Shown here: one piece after another, positions 1 to 9,400 of the stretch
Position numbering within the stretch: position 1 is the stretch's first letter
Layout: each line of letters opens with the position of its first letter
Assembly (NCBI GenBank): GCA_001430745.1
Contig: KQ482018.1
Span: 963,090-977,871, forward strand
Direction of reading: 5' to 3'
Source of the DNA: Auxenochlorella pyrenoidosa
Lineage: Eukaryota > Chlorophyta > Trebouxiophyceae > Chlorellales > Chlorellaceae
DNA: 14,782 bases
Program-made: the position numbers and the translations under genes
Notes under the pieces: generated by a model
What the model saw: only the letters and a program-made list of their open reading frames with translations
Told to the model about the DNA's origin: nothing
Databases searched by the model: none

Positions 1-2761
1 GGGGGGCAGGGTGGAGAGGGGGGCGACTTGAAGCCAGCAGGGCGCAGCGCTGCTTCAGACGCAGTGTGGTGGCCAGCCGCTGGGCAGGCCGACACCCCGC
101 CCCGAAAGGCAATCACACCAACTGCGGGGCAGACCAGGGCTTGCTCGCCTGCTGGCCCCGCCCGAACAACGCAACAAAGAGAAGAGCAGGATGGGAATGG
201 GGCGGCCCGGCCCTCTGCTCACGATGGCTTCCAGGCAGTTGCGCGCCAGCAGGTCCACCGCCCTGCGCCCTGCCGCCACCAGCGACTCGCCACTGATGGC
301 TGCCATGATGACTGCAGGCCCAGGGGGCGGGGGCGGCCCGAGCGCTTGGGTCACGCAGGGCTCAAGGAGGCAAGGGGCCTGGCAGCTGGCTCCGCTGCCC
401 TTGCCGGCTTGTTCCGGGGATGCATGTGCAAGCTCAGGGATGCATGTGCAAGGGAGGGGGCCAGGGGCCAGTGCATGCAGGGGGGGAGCTGTTAGGACCG
501 GGCCAGCCCTCACCTGCATACTTGGTCAGGTACTCCACCAGCGCTGCCACCCAGCGCAGCGGGAGGGACAGCACCCAGCCCAGCAGGCCGCGCCGGCGCA
601 GGCTGCAGGGGTGGCACAGGCCAGGGGACAGAGTGCTGGTGGTTGCAGAGGGCACGGCGCGGGCACCAGGCAGGGGCCATGCTCATGACAGGTGTGGGCA
701 GCGCTTGACGGAGGCGACCCTCCTTTGGCCGCCCCCCAGGAGCTCACTTTTCGGCCATGCTGCGAACGATGTGTGCCAGCGTGGTGACGGCTGCGCCGAA
801 GCACAGCGTGCCTAGCGCGGGCCCCGCCGCGTGCCGCACGCTGCGCAGCATGGCGCCGCGGGTGCTGGCACCCGGGGCCGCGAAATACCTGCTCAGGGGC
901 GAGCAGAACAGGGCGGCAGCAGCCAGGTCTGAGAATGAGTTATTTAGAGTCCACTCGGCCCTGGGCAGGCCGGGGCCGGGGCCGCTGCATATGCCTGCCT
1001 CGCGCAGCGCCACAGCGGTGCAGAAAGACCGGGGCCAGCGGCGTCCCTCCACCCCTCCCCCTACCCGAGGAGCCCGGCTGGCCCCTCACCATTGCGCGAC
1101 CGTGCCGGCCACAACGAACACTCGGGCCTGATAGAAGAGCAGCGCGGTCCAGAGCAGCGTGAAGAGCCAGGGCAGGGCAATGTAGGCGGCAGCCCAGCCG
1201 GCTGTAACAGCGGGGTGGGGTGGGGGGTGCAGTGTGGGCCAGAGGCAAGCCTTGCGGGTGGCACCAACCACGCGATTGCAGTGCCTATGGCATGGGAGAG
1301 GCTCCTCGCCGCCCCAACGCCCGACACATCCCCTGCCACTGGCACTGCTGCCTCTGTGCACACGTGTGCCTGCCATTGCGGGCCTTCCCCAGGCACGCAC
1401 GCTGCCAGCAGCAGCTTTGCAACAGCTGGCAGGCGGCAGCGGCGCTGCTCGGCGCGGCCGCCCCAGCGCTGCTTCCCGTGTACCTGTGTTGAACACGCAG
1501 CAGGGCACGGCCTCGCCGGTAGCGGCGTCCACGCACTCGTGGCTGCCGCCGCGGGCGGGGTTGGGCCCCAGCTCGCCGTTTTGCAGCACAGCGCCTGCGG
1601 CGGTGGGGCAGGGGCGGCGGCACACACAGCTGGGCGCGGCTGGGGGCCCCGCCTTGCGCAGTACTGCAGCAGCAGGCCACGGTTCGACCCAGGCAGCGCG
1701 GCGCGACGCGCAGGCTGCGGCGCGGCATCACAGCGCCCCACCTGCCAGGACGGCGAGCGGGCCGATGGCGCACACCCCCGCCAGGCCCAGCCCCAGCACC
1801 AGTGGCACCAGCCACGGGTTGGCGGCCAGGCCGTTGGCGCTGACGCGCAGCAGGCGGGCAGTCAGCTGGATCTGGTCCCTCCAGTACCGCCAGGCAGCAG
1901 CCAGGGCGGCGCCGACAATCACCAGCGCTGCGCCGGGTACGAGGGCATCGCTGGTGCCTAGGCCGCCCACAACCAGCAGGCCTGCTCCAGCTGCGGCGTA
2001 GCCGCCGGCCTGGAGGGCGGGGGGAAGTAAGCGGTTGCAGGGCAGGAAGGTGGGACACTCCGGCATGTCACACACTCAGGGGAGCGCCTCGTGCTCTGCC
2101 TGCCGACCAAGCGAACGACAACTTGCTTCAACGTTGTGTGTCGCCTACCAGCACGCCCCTCCCTCCGCCCCTCCCTCCGCCCCCCCTGAGGCCTGCCCCA
2201 CAGCCCACCTGGATAAGCAGGCCCGCATGTGTGGTGGCCTCTGCATGCACCTTGTAGAGCCACACCAGTGCGCCGCCAGGCAGCAGGGAGGCGGCGGTGG
2301 AGGCCAGGAGCCACCAGACCATGGCGGTGGTGGAATCAAAGCCGCTGGGGGGCAGCGGCGGCGCTTCAGCCAGGCCCCGCCCGGGATGCACCGGCGCGTG
2401 GGCGGGCAGGGGGCACTCTGCAGCGGTTGCCACATCGCGGCGCGCATACAGGGGGCTCCTGCACAGCACATCGGCACCAAGGGGTTCAGCGGGTACTGCC
2501 GGCCGCGGTGGGCACAGCACAGAGCCGTTCAGGGGCCGGCTGCAAGGGCGCAGTGGTGGGGGCAGCCACTGGCTGCTACCTCTCCATACCCTTCCTAGAC
2601 ACTCACCTGTTTACTGTACCGAAAATGCCACCACCCAGGCAGACGGCCCACGCAAGGGCGAAGAGCACCACCCAGCGGCGGTCCCTGGGCAAGCGCTCAT
2701 AGGCGAACGGGGTGGCGTGCCCAACAGGTGCTGCAGCCTCTGCGCCTCCCAGAGGCGCCAT
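1..2761 (-). CDS. Choline transporter-like protein (SLC44/CTL/PNS1 family), 3'-partial, 8 exons visible
   Basis: Predicted polytopic membrane protein of the CTL family, whose characterised members move choline or related solutes; substrate and membrane here are unknown. Exons, in transcript order: 2761-2607, 2458-2209, 2009-1742, 1594-1484, 1201-1090, 888-748, 602-514, 311-223. All introns are GT-AG and every junction keeps phase, giving 405 residues before the model leaves the window. The ATG at 2761 opens a short N-terminus before TM1 (about residues 31-50). TM2 is at about 98-119, TM3-TM5 at about 138-222, and further segments lie in exons 5 and 6. Family blocks seen: RDQIQLTARLLRVSANGLAA followed by NPWLVPL (exon 3), VFVVAGTVAQWYF across exons 5/6, GTLCFGAA (exon 6), and MAAISGESL with LLARNCLEAI (exon 8). 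Bases 1-222 read as intron, so the last exon or exons lie outside. No frame break is seen. Family call is firm; exon 4, a Cys-containing loop, is the least certain exon. Confidence 0.88.
417..452. repeat. Short direct repeat in CTL intron 7
   Basis: Two exact 16-bp copies (GGGATGCATGTGCAAG at 417-432 and 437-452) separated by 4 bp, in the intron between CTL exons 7 and 8. Probably a small replication-slippage duplication. Confidence 0.8.
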
Positions 2762-3737
2762 AGAGCCTGGCGGGGCAGGAGAGCTCGGCAGGAGAGCGTG
2801 GGCGGTGTGCACAAGGAGGTTTTTCGCGGTGCTGTGTGGCCGGAAGGAGCCGCTTGTAGCAGGTGATCGTGCTTGAAAACCCTGAATACAAGCGCTTGAA
2901 AGGCTGCTACACCGCGTGCGGCAGCGGGGAAGGTGCCGGGCAGGTATGCACCAGGTCACCTGAAGGACCTGTCGTGTTAAATTCTCCCTCCGTTGTTCTG
3001 AGACGGATGCGATACGCACATGGAATGATTAGTCGCTCCACAAGCAGCCCTTGGAGCAGTGGAGCAGCACTGGTGGTGCCACCGCCTAGCTTCATGCAGT
3101 AGCAGCTGCACTTGCCAGCCCACCTGCCCCTGCAGCTGCCCATCCCCCTGCCACCTGCACACACCCCTCTTCACTCTGGCCTGCACAGCCCGCTGAGAGC
3201 TTTCACATGCAGATGGTTGGATCAGTGTAATTAAAGGCGAAGGGTATCTGATGGCGCTCGAAAGGAGCGAGGAGTATGTGGATGGCATGTGCATCAGAAG
3301 GGACATGGCGGGAGCGTCCAGCAGATTCGGCAGGGCGGCACGGGGGAATTGGCTGTTGGGCTCTGGTTTTCTGAGGCAGGGAAAAAAGGATGGATCAGGG
3401 TAGCAGGCATGCACGAAAGTGTTCGAAGCAGATGTGGATTCATGTAAATGAGCACGGGGTGGACGGGGCACATACAAGGCTGGACTGGTGCTGGCCAAAA
3501 GTGATGCTGCATGCACTTGCGGAGGCGGGCAGCATGGCGCCGCTGCTTGCACATTGGTGTGAGCGGGGGCGGCGCAGTCAAAACCGGGATGGGGCAGGAG
3601 GAGGGCCATTGCAGACTGCAACAGCATGGTGGCGTTTTCTCGTTCATTTCCTTATCACTCACGAACGTTCAGCTCTCAGCGGGGGTACGAGGGCCATGCT
3701 GGGAGTTCCGGCGCGACACTCTTTACGAGCAACGACA
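2762..3737. other. Intergenic region between the CTL gene and the upstream hypothetical gene
   Basis: This 976-bp stretch should hold the promoter and 5' leader of the CTL gene (reading leftward from 2761) and the 3' UTR of the minus-strand gene that stops at 3738. Base composition is visibly less GC-rich than in the exons, with short A/T runs near 2870-2890, 2980-3000 and 3225-3240. No canonical TATA box and no minus-strand TGTAA poly(A) signal could be found. A long minus-strand frame (3627-2977) crosses it but shows no recognisable protein. Confidence 0.6.
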
Positions 3738-4416
3738 TCAGCTGACAGGCGTGGGCAGCGGCGTGGCGGGCTGGGATGCCACGTCTGGCGCAGCCAGGCC
3801 CAGGGCAGCAAGCGTCGCTGCCTGCTGCTGCGCAAATGCCGCGGCAACAGCCTCAGCCATGGCCGCAGCCTCGGCGCGCAGCTCGTCGCTGCTGGTGCGC
3901 AGCAGGTTGAAGGCTGTGGTGAGCGCGGAGCGCGGCGTGGAGCCGCCCACAGGGCTGACTGGGGGCACGGTCACAACGCGGACGTGCAGCGCCGGCAGTG
4001 ACGCCAGGCCTGTTGTGCTGGGCTCGCCGGCGGGAAGCTCAGTGCCTGCTGGTGATGGGGCTGCTGCGATCATTGCGCTGGCCAGGCTGGCTGTGGCTGC
4101 CTCCGACTGGCGGGGGAGGGCTGGCTCGCAGGGGTGTGTGGTGGTCGTGGCAGCCCCGGCCATCGCGGAGTTGACAGCGACAGCTGTGGGGTGGGTGCCT
4201 TCCTCCGGCGCCGCTACTGCACAACGCAGAAACATTTGGGGAGCGTAGTGAGCGGCGGAGCAGTGTCGAGGGCCGACAGCTTTTGAAACGTGCCCAGGTG
4301 GGGAGGTAGCCCTCCTGCTCACCAAGCGGCAACTCGGCGCACTGTTCTTGCAGCAGCCTGAGGGAGCGTGTGATCAGGGAGTTAGCGGCTGCCGTGGCTG
4401 CAGCGTTCGCAATCAT
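3738..4416 (-). CDS. Hypothetical Ala-rich protein, two exons, 190 residues
   Basis: I do not recognise this protein. Exon 1 is 4416-4323 and exon 2 is 4216-3738, joined across a GT-AG intron (donor GTGAGC, acceptor ending TTGTGCAG) in phase 1, giving 190 residues. The N-terminus is a probable helix with ITRSLRLLQEQCAEL. The middle (about residues 35-125) is Ala/Pro/Ser/Thr-rich and probably disordered. The C-terminal part (about 130-175) contains ALTTAFNLLRTSSDELRAEA and then an Ala/Gln-rich amphipathic stretch that could form a coiled coil. The tail is Pro/Thr-rich. There is no signal peptide, membrane segment or metal-binding motif. The frame stays open upstream of the ATG but contains no earlier ATG before 4470. 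The clean intron and the leucine-patterned helices at both ends argue for a real gene, but no function can be given. Confidence 0.6.
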
Positions 4417-4512
4417 GTCGCTGTGCACTCCTACTCCACTGCTGCTGGCCTTTGCTGCTCTTTGGCTCACTTTTTGAGAAGTGTGGAAAGGACTGCGTAC
4501 GTCGAAGAGGGA

Positions 4513-4535
4513 ATTGGGGAGAATTTATCCCCAAT
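4513..4535. promoter_or_regulatory. Symmetric CCAAT-box hairpin upstream of the hypothetical gene
   Basis: A perfect 8-bp inverted repeat (ATTGGGGA at 4513-4520, TCCCCAAT at 4528-4535) flanks a 7-bp AT-rich centre. Each arm carries a CCAAT box, so the motif is present on both strands. The centre reads GATAAATTC-like on the minus strand, a weak TATA-type element. It lies about 97 bp upstream of the ATG at 4416, a suitable promoter distance for that minus-strand gene. The palindrome is seen directly; the promoter role is inferred. Confidence 0.4.
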
Positions 4536-4792
4536 GTGCGTCTGACTGTGTCTGACAGCGACCCACCCATGCTGACCGCATGCCCGCGTCTGGTTTGCTC
4601 TGCCTGGACCCTACAATACGCGCAGTTGGGTTTTGCCCGTCGCCGATCCTGCAGCGCCGGGGGGCTGCCCGAAGGTGAAGGCTGGTCCCAGGAAGCGGCG
4701 GCCATGCACGGCCCGAGCGCTGCAGGTCTGCGACAGCTGGCCTCAGCGCCCAGGGAATTCGTCAGCGAGCGTGCTCCTTAAGTGACCAAGTG

Positions 4793-4797
4793 TTACA
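4793..4797 (-). terminator. Possible TGTAA polyadenylation signal of the 5435-5905 gene
   Basis: The minus strand reads TGTAA here, the usual poly(A) signal of chlorophyte algae. It is the first I could find downstream of the stop at 5435 and would give a 3' UTR of about 640 bases, long but not unusual for green algae. A five-base match occurs by chance, so this is weak. Confidence 0.3.
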
Positions 4798-4824
4798 CAG
4801 TCGACTTCTGTTCATTCATTGTGG

Positions 4825-4831
4825 TATAAAA
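4825..4831 (+). promoter_or_regulatory. Canonical TATA box without an assigned gene
   Basis: TATAAAA, preceded by GG and followed by GC-rich sequence, is the best TATA match I found in the window and is oriented for plus-strand transcription. The expected start would fall near 4855-4865. No convincing plus-strand coding region follows. It lies in the probable 3' UTR of the minus-strand gene ending at 5435, so it could drive an antisense or non-coding RNA, or be fortuitous. Confidence 0.4.
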
Positions 4832-5434
4832 GCAGCGCCGACAGACCGGCTGTGCCTTATGTAGCGTGGGGGGACTCGACAGGCCGCGCACGAGAACGAA
4901 GCAGTGCGCAGGTGTGAGAGGAAGGCCGCGCTGTGTGTGCGTATGAATGGGTGAGGTCAGGAGCGGGTTGGCAGCAGCAGCGTTGAGTTGCCAACCAGCT
5001 GGGGCTGTATGGGCGCATTGTTTGCGGCAGGCAGGGCAAGGAATTGGTTCGGAGTCTCCTCTTGAGGGTTGTGCATGAAAGGCAGGAGGGCCTGGAGGCC
5101 TGGCGGCTCGTGTGTTGGGAGGCGTGGAGCCGGCGGCAGTGAGGCAGGTGCTGCGTACGCGGGAGAGAGGAAGAAGGCAGGTATCTGTGCATTGGGTGCA
5201 AGTGCTCACTCCCTAGGGTGGAGCTGGCATGCAGCAGAATGGCAGTGCGGGTGGTGGGCCTAGCACGCTGGCCGCAAGGTGGAAAACTGGCCTACGACTG
5301 ATCAAAACTGGTTGCGGGAGCCGGGGGAGCAAGGGAGGCTGCGCGGAGAGCACAAAAAAATCGCGTTCACAAAAGGTGGGCTTTAGCAGGTTTCTGGCTG
5401 CCTGGCTGGCAGGCTGGCTTTCTACGATTTAACA

Positions 5435-5905
5435 CTAGCTGGCCATTGGGCTGGGCTGCAGGCGGGCGAGGCCCGCCTTTTGCAGCTCGGCAGTCAGCGC
5501 AGAGCGCCGCGGCGGGGCGCCACTGCTGCTGTCGCTGCCAGTACGGGGGCTGGAGACCGATGTGCCTGGCGAGCTGGGTGAAGGGAGGCTGTGCAGGGCG
5601 GCAAATGCGTGGGACAGCGCGCTCCCGGGCTCTTCTGCGGGCGCCGGCGCCTGCCGCAGCAGCGGCACGCAAGCGTCGGCGGCGGTGGCTGGCACGGCCG
5701 CATTCGCTGCTTGAGGGACGCCTGCGTGCACGTGAGCATGGGAGAAGGGGTCCGCAGGTCGCGTGCGCGTGCTTAGCTGGTCTCGGAGACTGGCAGCCTC
5801 AGCACGGTCCTCCCTGCCGGTCGCACCTGTCAGCCACATTCTTTCGTGCTTGCAGATAACGTGCTCAGCCCGCCGCGCCAACTGGGCGAGCGAGAGCGTG
5901 TCCAT
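5435..5905 (-). CDS. Hypothetical protein, single exon, 156 residues
   Basis: I do not recognise this protein. I take the ATG at 5905 as start, giving a protein that opens MDTLSLAQLARRAEHVICKH, a plausible amphipathic helix, and continues into a charged stretch with EAASLRDQLSTRTRP. Residues from about 65 onward are Ala/Pro/Ser-rich and probably disordered, with many Ser-Pro pairs, and the C-terminus (ALTAELQKAGLARLQP) is a short helix. The same frame is open to another ATG at 6253 (272 residues). I disfavour it because the added part has no protein-like pattern and because 6253 lies only 32 bp from the likely poly(A) signal of the next gene (6285-6289), leaving no room for a promoter. No membrane segment, signal peptide or catalytic motif is visible. 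Confidence 0.45.
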   Translation of the reverse strand: MDTLSLAQLARRAEHVICKHERMWLTGATGREDRAEAASLRDQLSTRTRPADPFSHAHVHAGVPQAANAAVPATAADACVPLLRQAPAPAEEPGSALSHAFAALHSLPSPSSPGTSVSSPRTGSDSSSGAPPRRSALTAELQKAGLARLQPSPMAS

Positions 5906-6499
5906 AGAGCGTGAAACGGGAGTGGGGTTTTGCGCTCTGACGGGCTCGAAGAGCACAGAAGGCCTGCAGCAAGTCGAAGACAGGAGAGCCGAGGCGCAAA
6001 CAGAGAGCGTAGTGGGCCACCTCCTTCCCCCAGCCCATGCATGCAAGTGCCGATGAAGGGATGGGGAAGGTTCAACGAAGTTCGCCTGGTGCAATGCTCC
6101 CAGATACACCTGTTCCTGTCCATCAGTCCACCGGGCATGATGCACGTCGATGTCAACCAGCTGTGCAGGACGAGTGTGGGAGAGCACAAGCACATCGCAC
6201 GCTGCAGGCAGTTGTGTGGCGCCTGCGCCCTCCCTAAAGAGCGGACCAAACATACGGGCCGTTTGTATGGAGCGAGGCAGCCAATTACAACAGATGCATG
6301 CTGTTCAGATCAATCGGCATCTAGTAAGAGAATATCATCACACAGAATGGCAGTTCATGGTCGGATGCAAAACCAGCGGGTCATCTAACAGGTTATGAGG
6401 AGAGGGGGACAGGGGGCTTGACTTGCAAAGCTGCTCGTGCGTTCCGGGGGGCTGTTCCCTGCCCTGCGCCGCTGCAGGGCCGGCAGGCAGAGGCCCTGC
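5906..6499. other. Intergenic region: hydrolase 3' UTR and promoter of the 5435-5905 gene
   Basis: If the gene at 5905 starts where proposed, this 594-bp stretch holds the hydrolase 3' UTR (6499 down to roughly 6270) and then about 370 bp of promoter and leader. I see no TATA box on the minus strand. The open frame from 6253 into the gene crosses the left part and could be an N-terminal extension. Confidence 0.45.
6285..6289 (-). terminator. Possible TGTAA polyadenylation signal of the hydrolase gene
   Basis: TGTAA on the minus strand, about 210 bases after the hydrolase stop codon at 6500-6502, in a locally AT-richer stretch. Position and motif fit a green-algal poly(A) signal, but the motif is short. 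Confidence 0.4.
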
Positions 6500-9400
6500 T
6501 CACGCGCTCAGGGCGGGCGCATCCGCTGGCAGCGCTGCCAGCCAGCGCAGAAGCGCGGTATTGACCTCCTCCGGCGTGTCGTCGTGGGGGCTGCGCGAGG
6601 GGGTAGTGAGGAAGGAGGTTTACAGACCAGGTGCAGCACAGGAGAGGCGCGGGGTGTCGCCGCGAGTCTGGCAGGCAGACGCAGCTCGAGTGGCGGCGCG
6701 CCGCCGCCTGCGCCCATGCCACCTGGGCACAGGCCAGCCGCGACACTCTCCCGAGCCGCCGCTCCTCGCGGCCCTGCCGCTCCCCACCGCAGCCGCCGTC
6801 TCACCAGTGCCCGCTGTTGATGTCGGTGCGCTCAGCGGCCGGGTAGTAGCGCTGGATCTGGGTGGCCCTGGCAGGCACGCACCAAGGGTCCTGCAGGGTG
6901 GGCAGTCAGGGGGTGGGGCGGGCGCCAGGGTGAGGGCCCCTTCTCCTCGTCACCAGGGGCTGTGCACGCTGTGCCGCCTAGCGGCGCCTGGCAGCCCCCC
7001 CGCTGCGGTGCAACTGAGCGTGGCAGTCTGCGCTTGGAGAGGAAGCAGCGCACCGGCTGGGCGGCTCCGCGCCTGTCTAGGTGTCGGGCTGCATGGCGGG
7101 CCCCCACCCACCACACCGCTGCCCTGCGCACCTTCTCCCCCCACAGCAGGTACATTGGGGTGCCCGGAAGCCGGTCCAGCAGCCGGTTCATCGCCTCTCC
7201 CCGGGCTGCACGCGCAAAGGGAACAGCCAATGTGAGCGCGGGCACAGCACCTGCTGCGTCCCAGCATGGGGCTGCAGCACCGGCAGGCGCATGCAGGGGC
7301 CGACGAAACAGCCAGGAGAGCACGCCGGAGGCCAGTAAACGCACAGCAGCCCAGCGCGGCAGCAGCGCAGCATAGCCGCCCAGCAGCACTGCCCTGCAGC
7401 GGCGCACTCTGACAGCACGGCCGCCCAGCCCAGTGGCAGCACAGGGCAGGACGGACAGATAGATCGCGGGTTTGCACGGCAGCAGCAGCACAGGCGGGCA
7501 CAAGTGGCGGCGCAGAACCCCCATCCAACCACCCACCCACGCCCCACCAGTAGTTTGAAGTGCCCGCGCAAGCGCCCGCCAAAGGCACCCAGCCAGCCAG
7601 CCACCCACCCACCCGTGATGATCCGGTAGAACACCTCGGCGGCGTTGGGGTCCTGGGCGGGCAGCGAGATGGAGCGCACCAGCTGGTCGTCAATGTTGCG
7701 GTCCGACACGTACACCTGTGTGTGTGGGGGGGGTGGTTGGGGGGTTGGGGGGGAGGTGGAGTGTGAGTGTGGGTGGATGGGGTGAAGAGGGGGAAAGGGG
7801 GTGGGGGTGGGGTTGAAGGGGGCTGGGGGGGGCCAGTGGCAAATGCCTGCATATGCTACGCGGCTGCTACGCGGCAGCGGCGCGTGAGGCGGCGCTTTCT
7901 GCGGGCTGTGGGCGCGGGACGCACCTGGCCAAGGACCTGGCGGATGCGCGCCGGCTGCTTGGTGAACACAAAAGAGGCAAACACGACGGCGCGCTTGGCG
8001 GCCGAGGAGACTGCAGGCAGGGGGGGGCGCCGGCGGGGAAGCCCTTGCTGGGTGGACTCGGCCGGAGGTCCCCCGGCCCTGCATGGGTGCTGCACAAGCC
8101 AGTACTCAGGGGCGCATCCCCCGATGCCGCTACGCGCACTGCTGCTCCTTCCGCGCTGCAGCGCAGCAAAAGACCGCCCACTGCTGGCCACTGCTTCGCA
8201 ACGGGGTCTGGCCAGCTGAGCCTGTCCCAGCATACTGACGGCTCGCTTGATTGCATGGTCTGGTGTGCCAGTGTTCAGCACCCTGGCCTGTACAGTGCCA
8301 CCTGCCCACCTGCCCACCTCCACCCCTTTGCCTACCTCTGTCAACCAGCTGTGCCCACGCGCTCGGTGGCGGCGCCTCGATGGCAGCAGCCTCTGCCCCG
8401 CCCTCCTCAAACCGCCCCGCCGCATTCAGCAGAACGACACCCCTGCAGGGCGCGAAGGGTGGGTGCAGCAGCTGTGGTCGCGCTCTGGCACTCGCTCGTT
8501 CCAGGGGCTGCGACCGTCACTGGTGCGTGGCAGCTGTGGCTGCCTGGATGCACGCCGTGTGGGCTGGGCAGCATCAAGCATGCCACTGAAACGAGTGCAA
8601 CGCGCTTGCTTGGCGCTGTGCTTGCTTCGCGGTGCACCCAGGCCACAGGCCATGCCCCTGCCAGAGCGCTGCACCCACCTGACCAGCTCTGGGGCCCGGG
8701 CAGCGGTGGCCAGCGCGTTGTAGCCTCCCAGCGAGTTGCCCACCAGCACGACCTTCTCCTGGGTGCCCACCACCTCGCGGATGAAGTCTGCAGGTGAACA
8801 GCAGGGTGTGCGTGTGTGTGTGAATGTGTGTGGTGGTGGTGGTGGTGGTGTGGGTGTGTGTGTGTCGGGGGTGGGGTTGGGGGGGTGGGGGGGGTGGGGG
8901 CAGGGCCGACAAGCTGGGGAGGGTGCCAGCCCACACAGGATGAATGGCAGGTGAGGACGGCAGGCAGCTGCACAGACCTCGAGCCCGCCTGGCAGCCCCG
9001 TTTGGGCCTGTGGGGCAGGGGCGCCTGTGGGGCAGGGGCAGTGTCCTGACTGCCTGCCGCCGGCCCCGCCCTGCCCGCCCACCCGCGATCTGGTCGGACC
9101 ACAGCGTGTACCCGTCGTACTCCACCAGCGGCTTGCTGCTCCAGCCAAAGCCTGTGGGGGGGGGAGGGGCAGCGCTGGGCGGGGTTGGCAGGCAGCGGCA
9201 AACCAAATCAAAGCCCGGGTTGCTGGCATTGGCTGCTGGCCCGGCTGCAGGCAGGGCGTGCCGCCAGGCGCCTACCAGCCGGTCGGGCAACCACAAAGGC
9301 AGCTGCATGGGGGCCTGCATGACACGCACACGCACAAGCAGCCCCGATGCGCATTGCCGGGGTTCTGGCCGCCGCGGCATGGCTGGCGGCTGCCGGGCAG

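Larger units (their letters stand above)
4417..5434. other. Intergenic region between the two hypothetical genes
   Basis: About 1 kb with no gene I can support. It should hold the promoter and leader of the gene starting at 4416 and the 3' UTR of the gene that stops at 5435. It contains the CCAAT hairpin (4513-4535), a minus-strand TGTAA (4793-4797) and a plus-strand TATA box (4825-4831). No plus-strand frame after the TATA box looks like protein: the first ATG downstream is followed at once by a stop, and the rest are short. Confidence 0.5.

Noticed and set aside
1..222. Search for the next CTL exon in the left end.
   Set aside because: No minus-strand frame here shows the membrane segment expected after LLARNCLEAI, so I treat it as intron.
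1092..1961. A 289-codon plus-strand open frame opposite the CTL gene.
   Set aside because: The minus strand carries phased exons with CTL family blocks and membrane segments in the same place; the plus frame is compositionally biased and has no motif.
2977..3627. A 216-codon minus-strand open frame between the CTL and hypothetical genes.
   Set aside because: No recognisable protein pattern, no upstream promoter spacing, and it lies where the 3' UTR of the preceding gene is expected.
4382..4705. A minus-strand frame overlapping exon 1 of the hypothetical gene.
   Set aside because: It is in a different phase from the spliced product and overlaps the probable promoter; only the other frame joins exon 2 cleanly.
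5069..5432. Short plus-strand frames downstream of the TATA box.
   Set aside because: They are 60-70 codons, rich in Gly/Trp/Arg, overlap each other and show no protein character.
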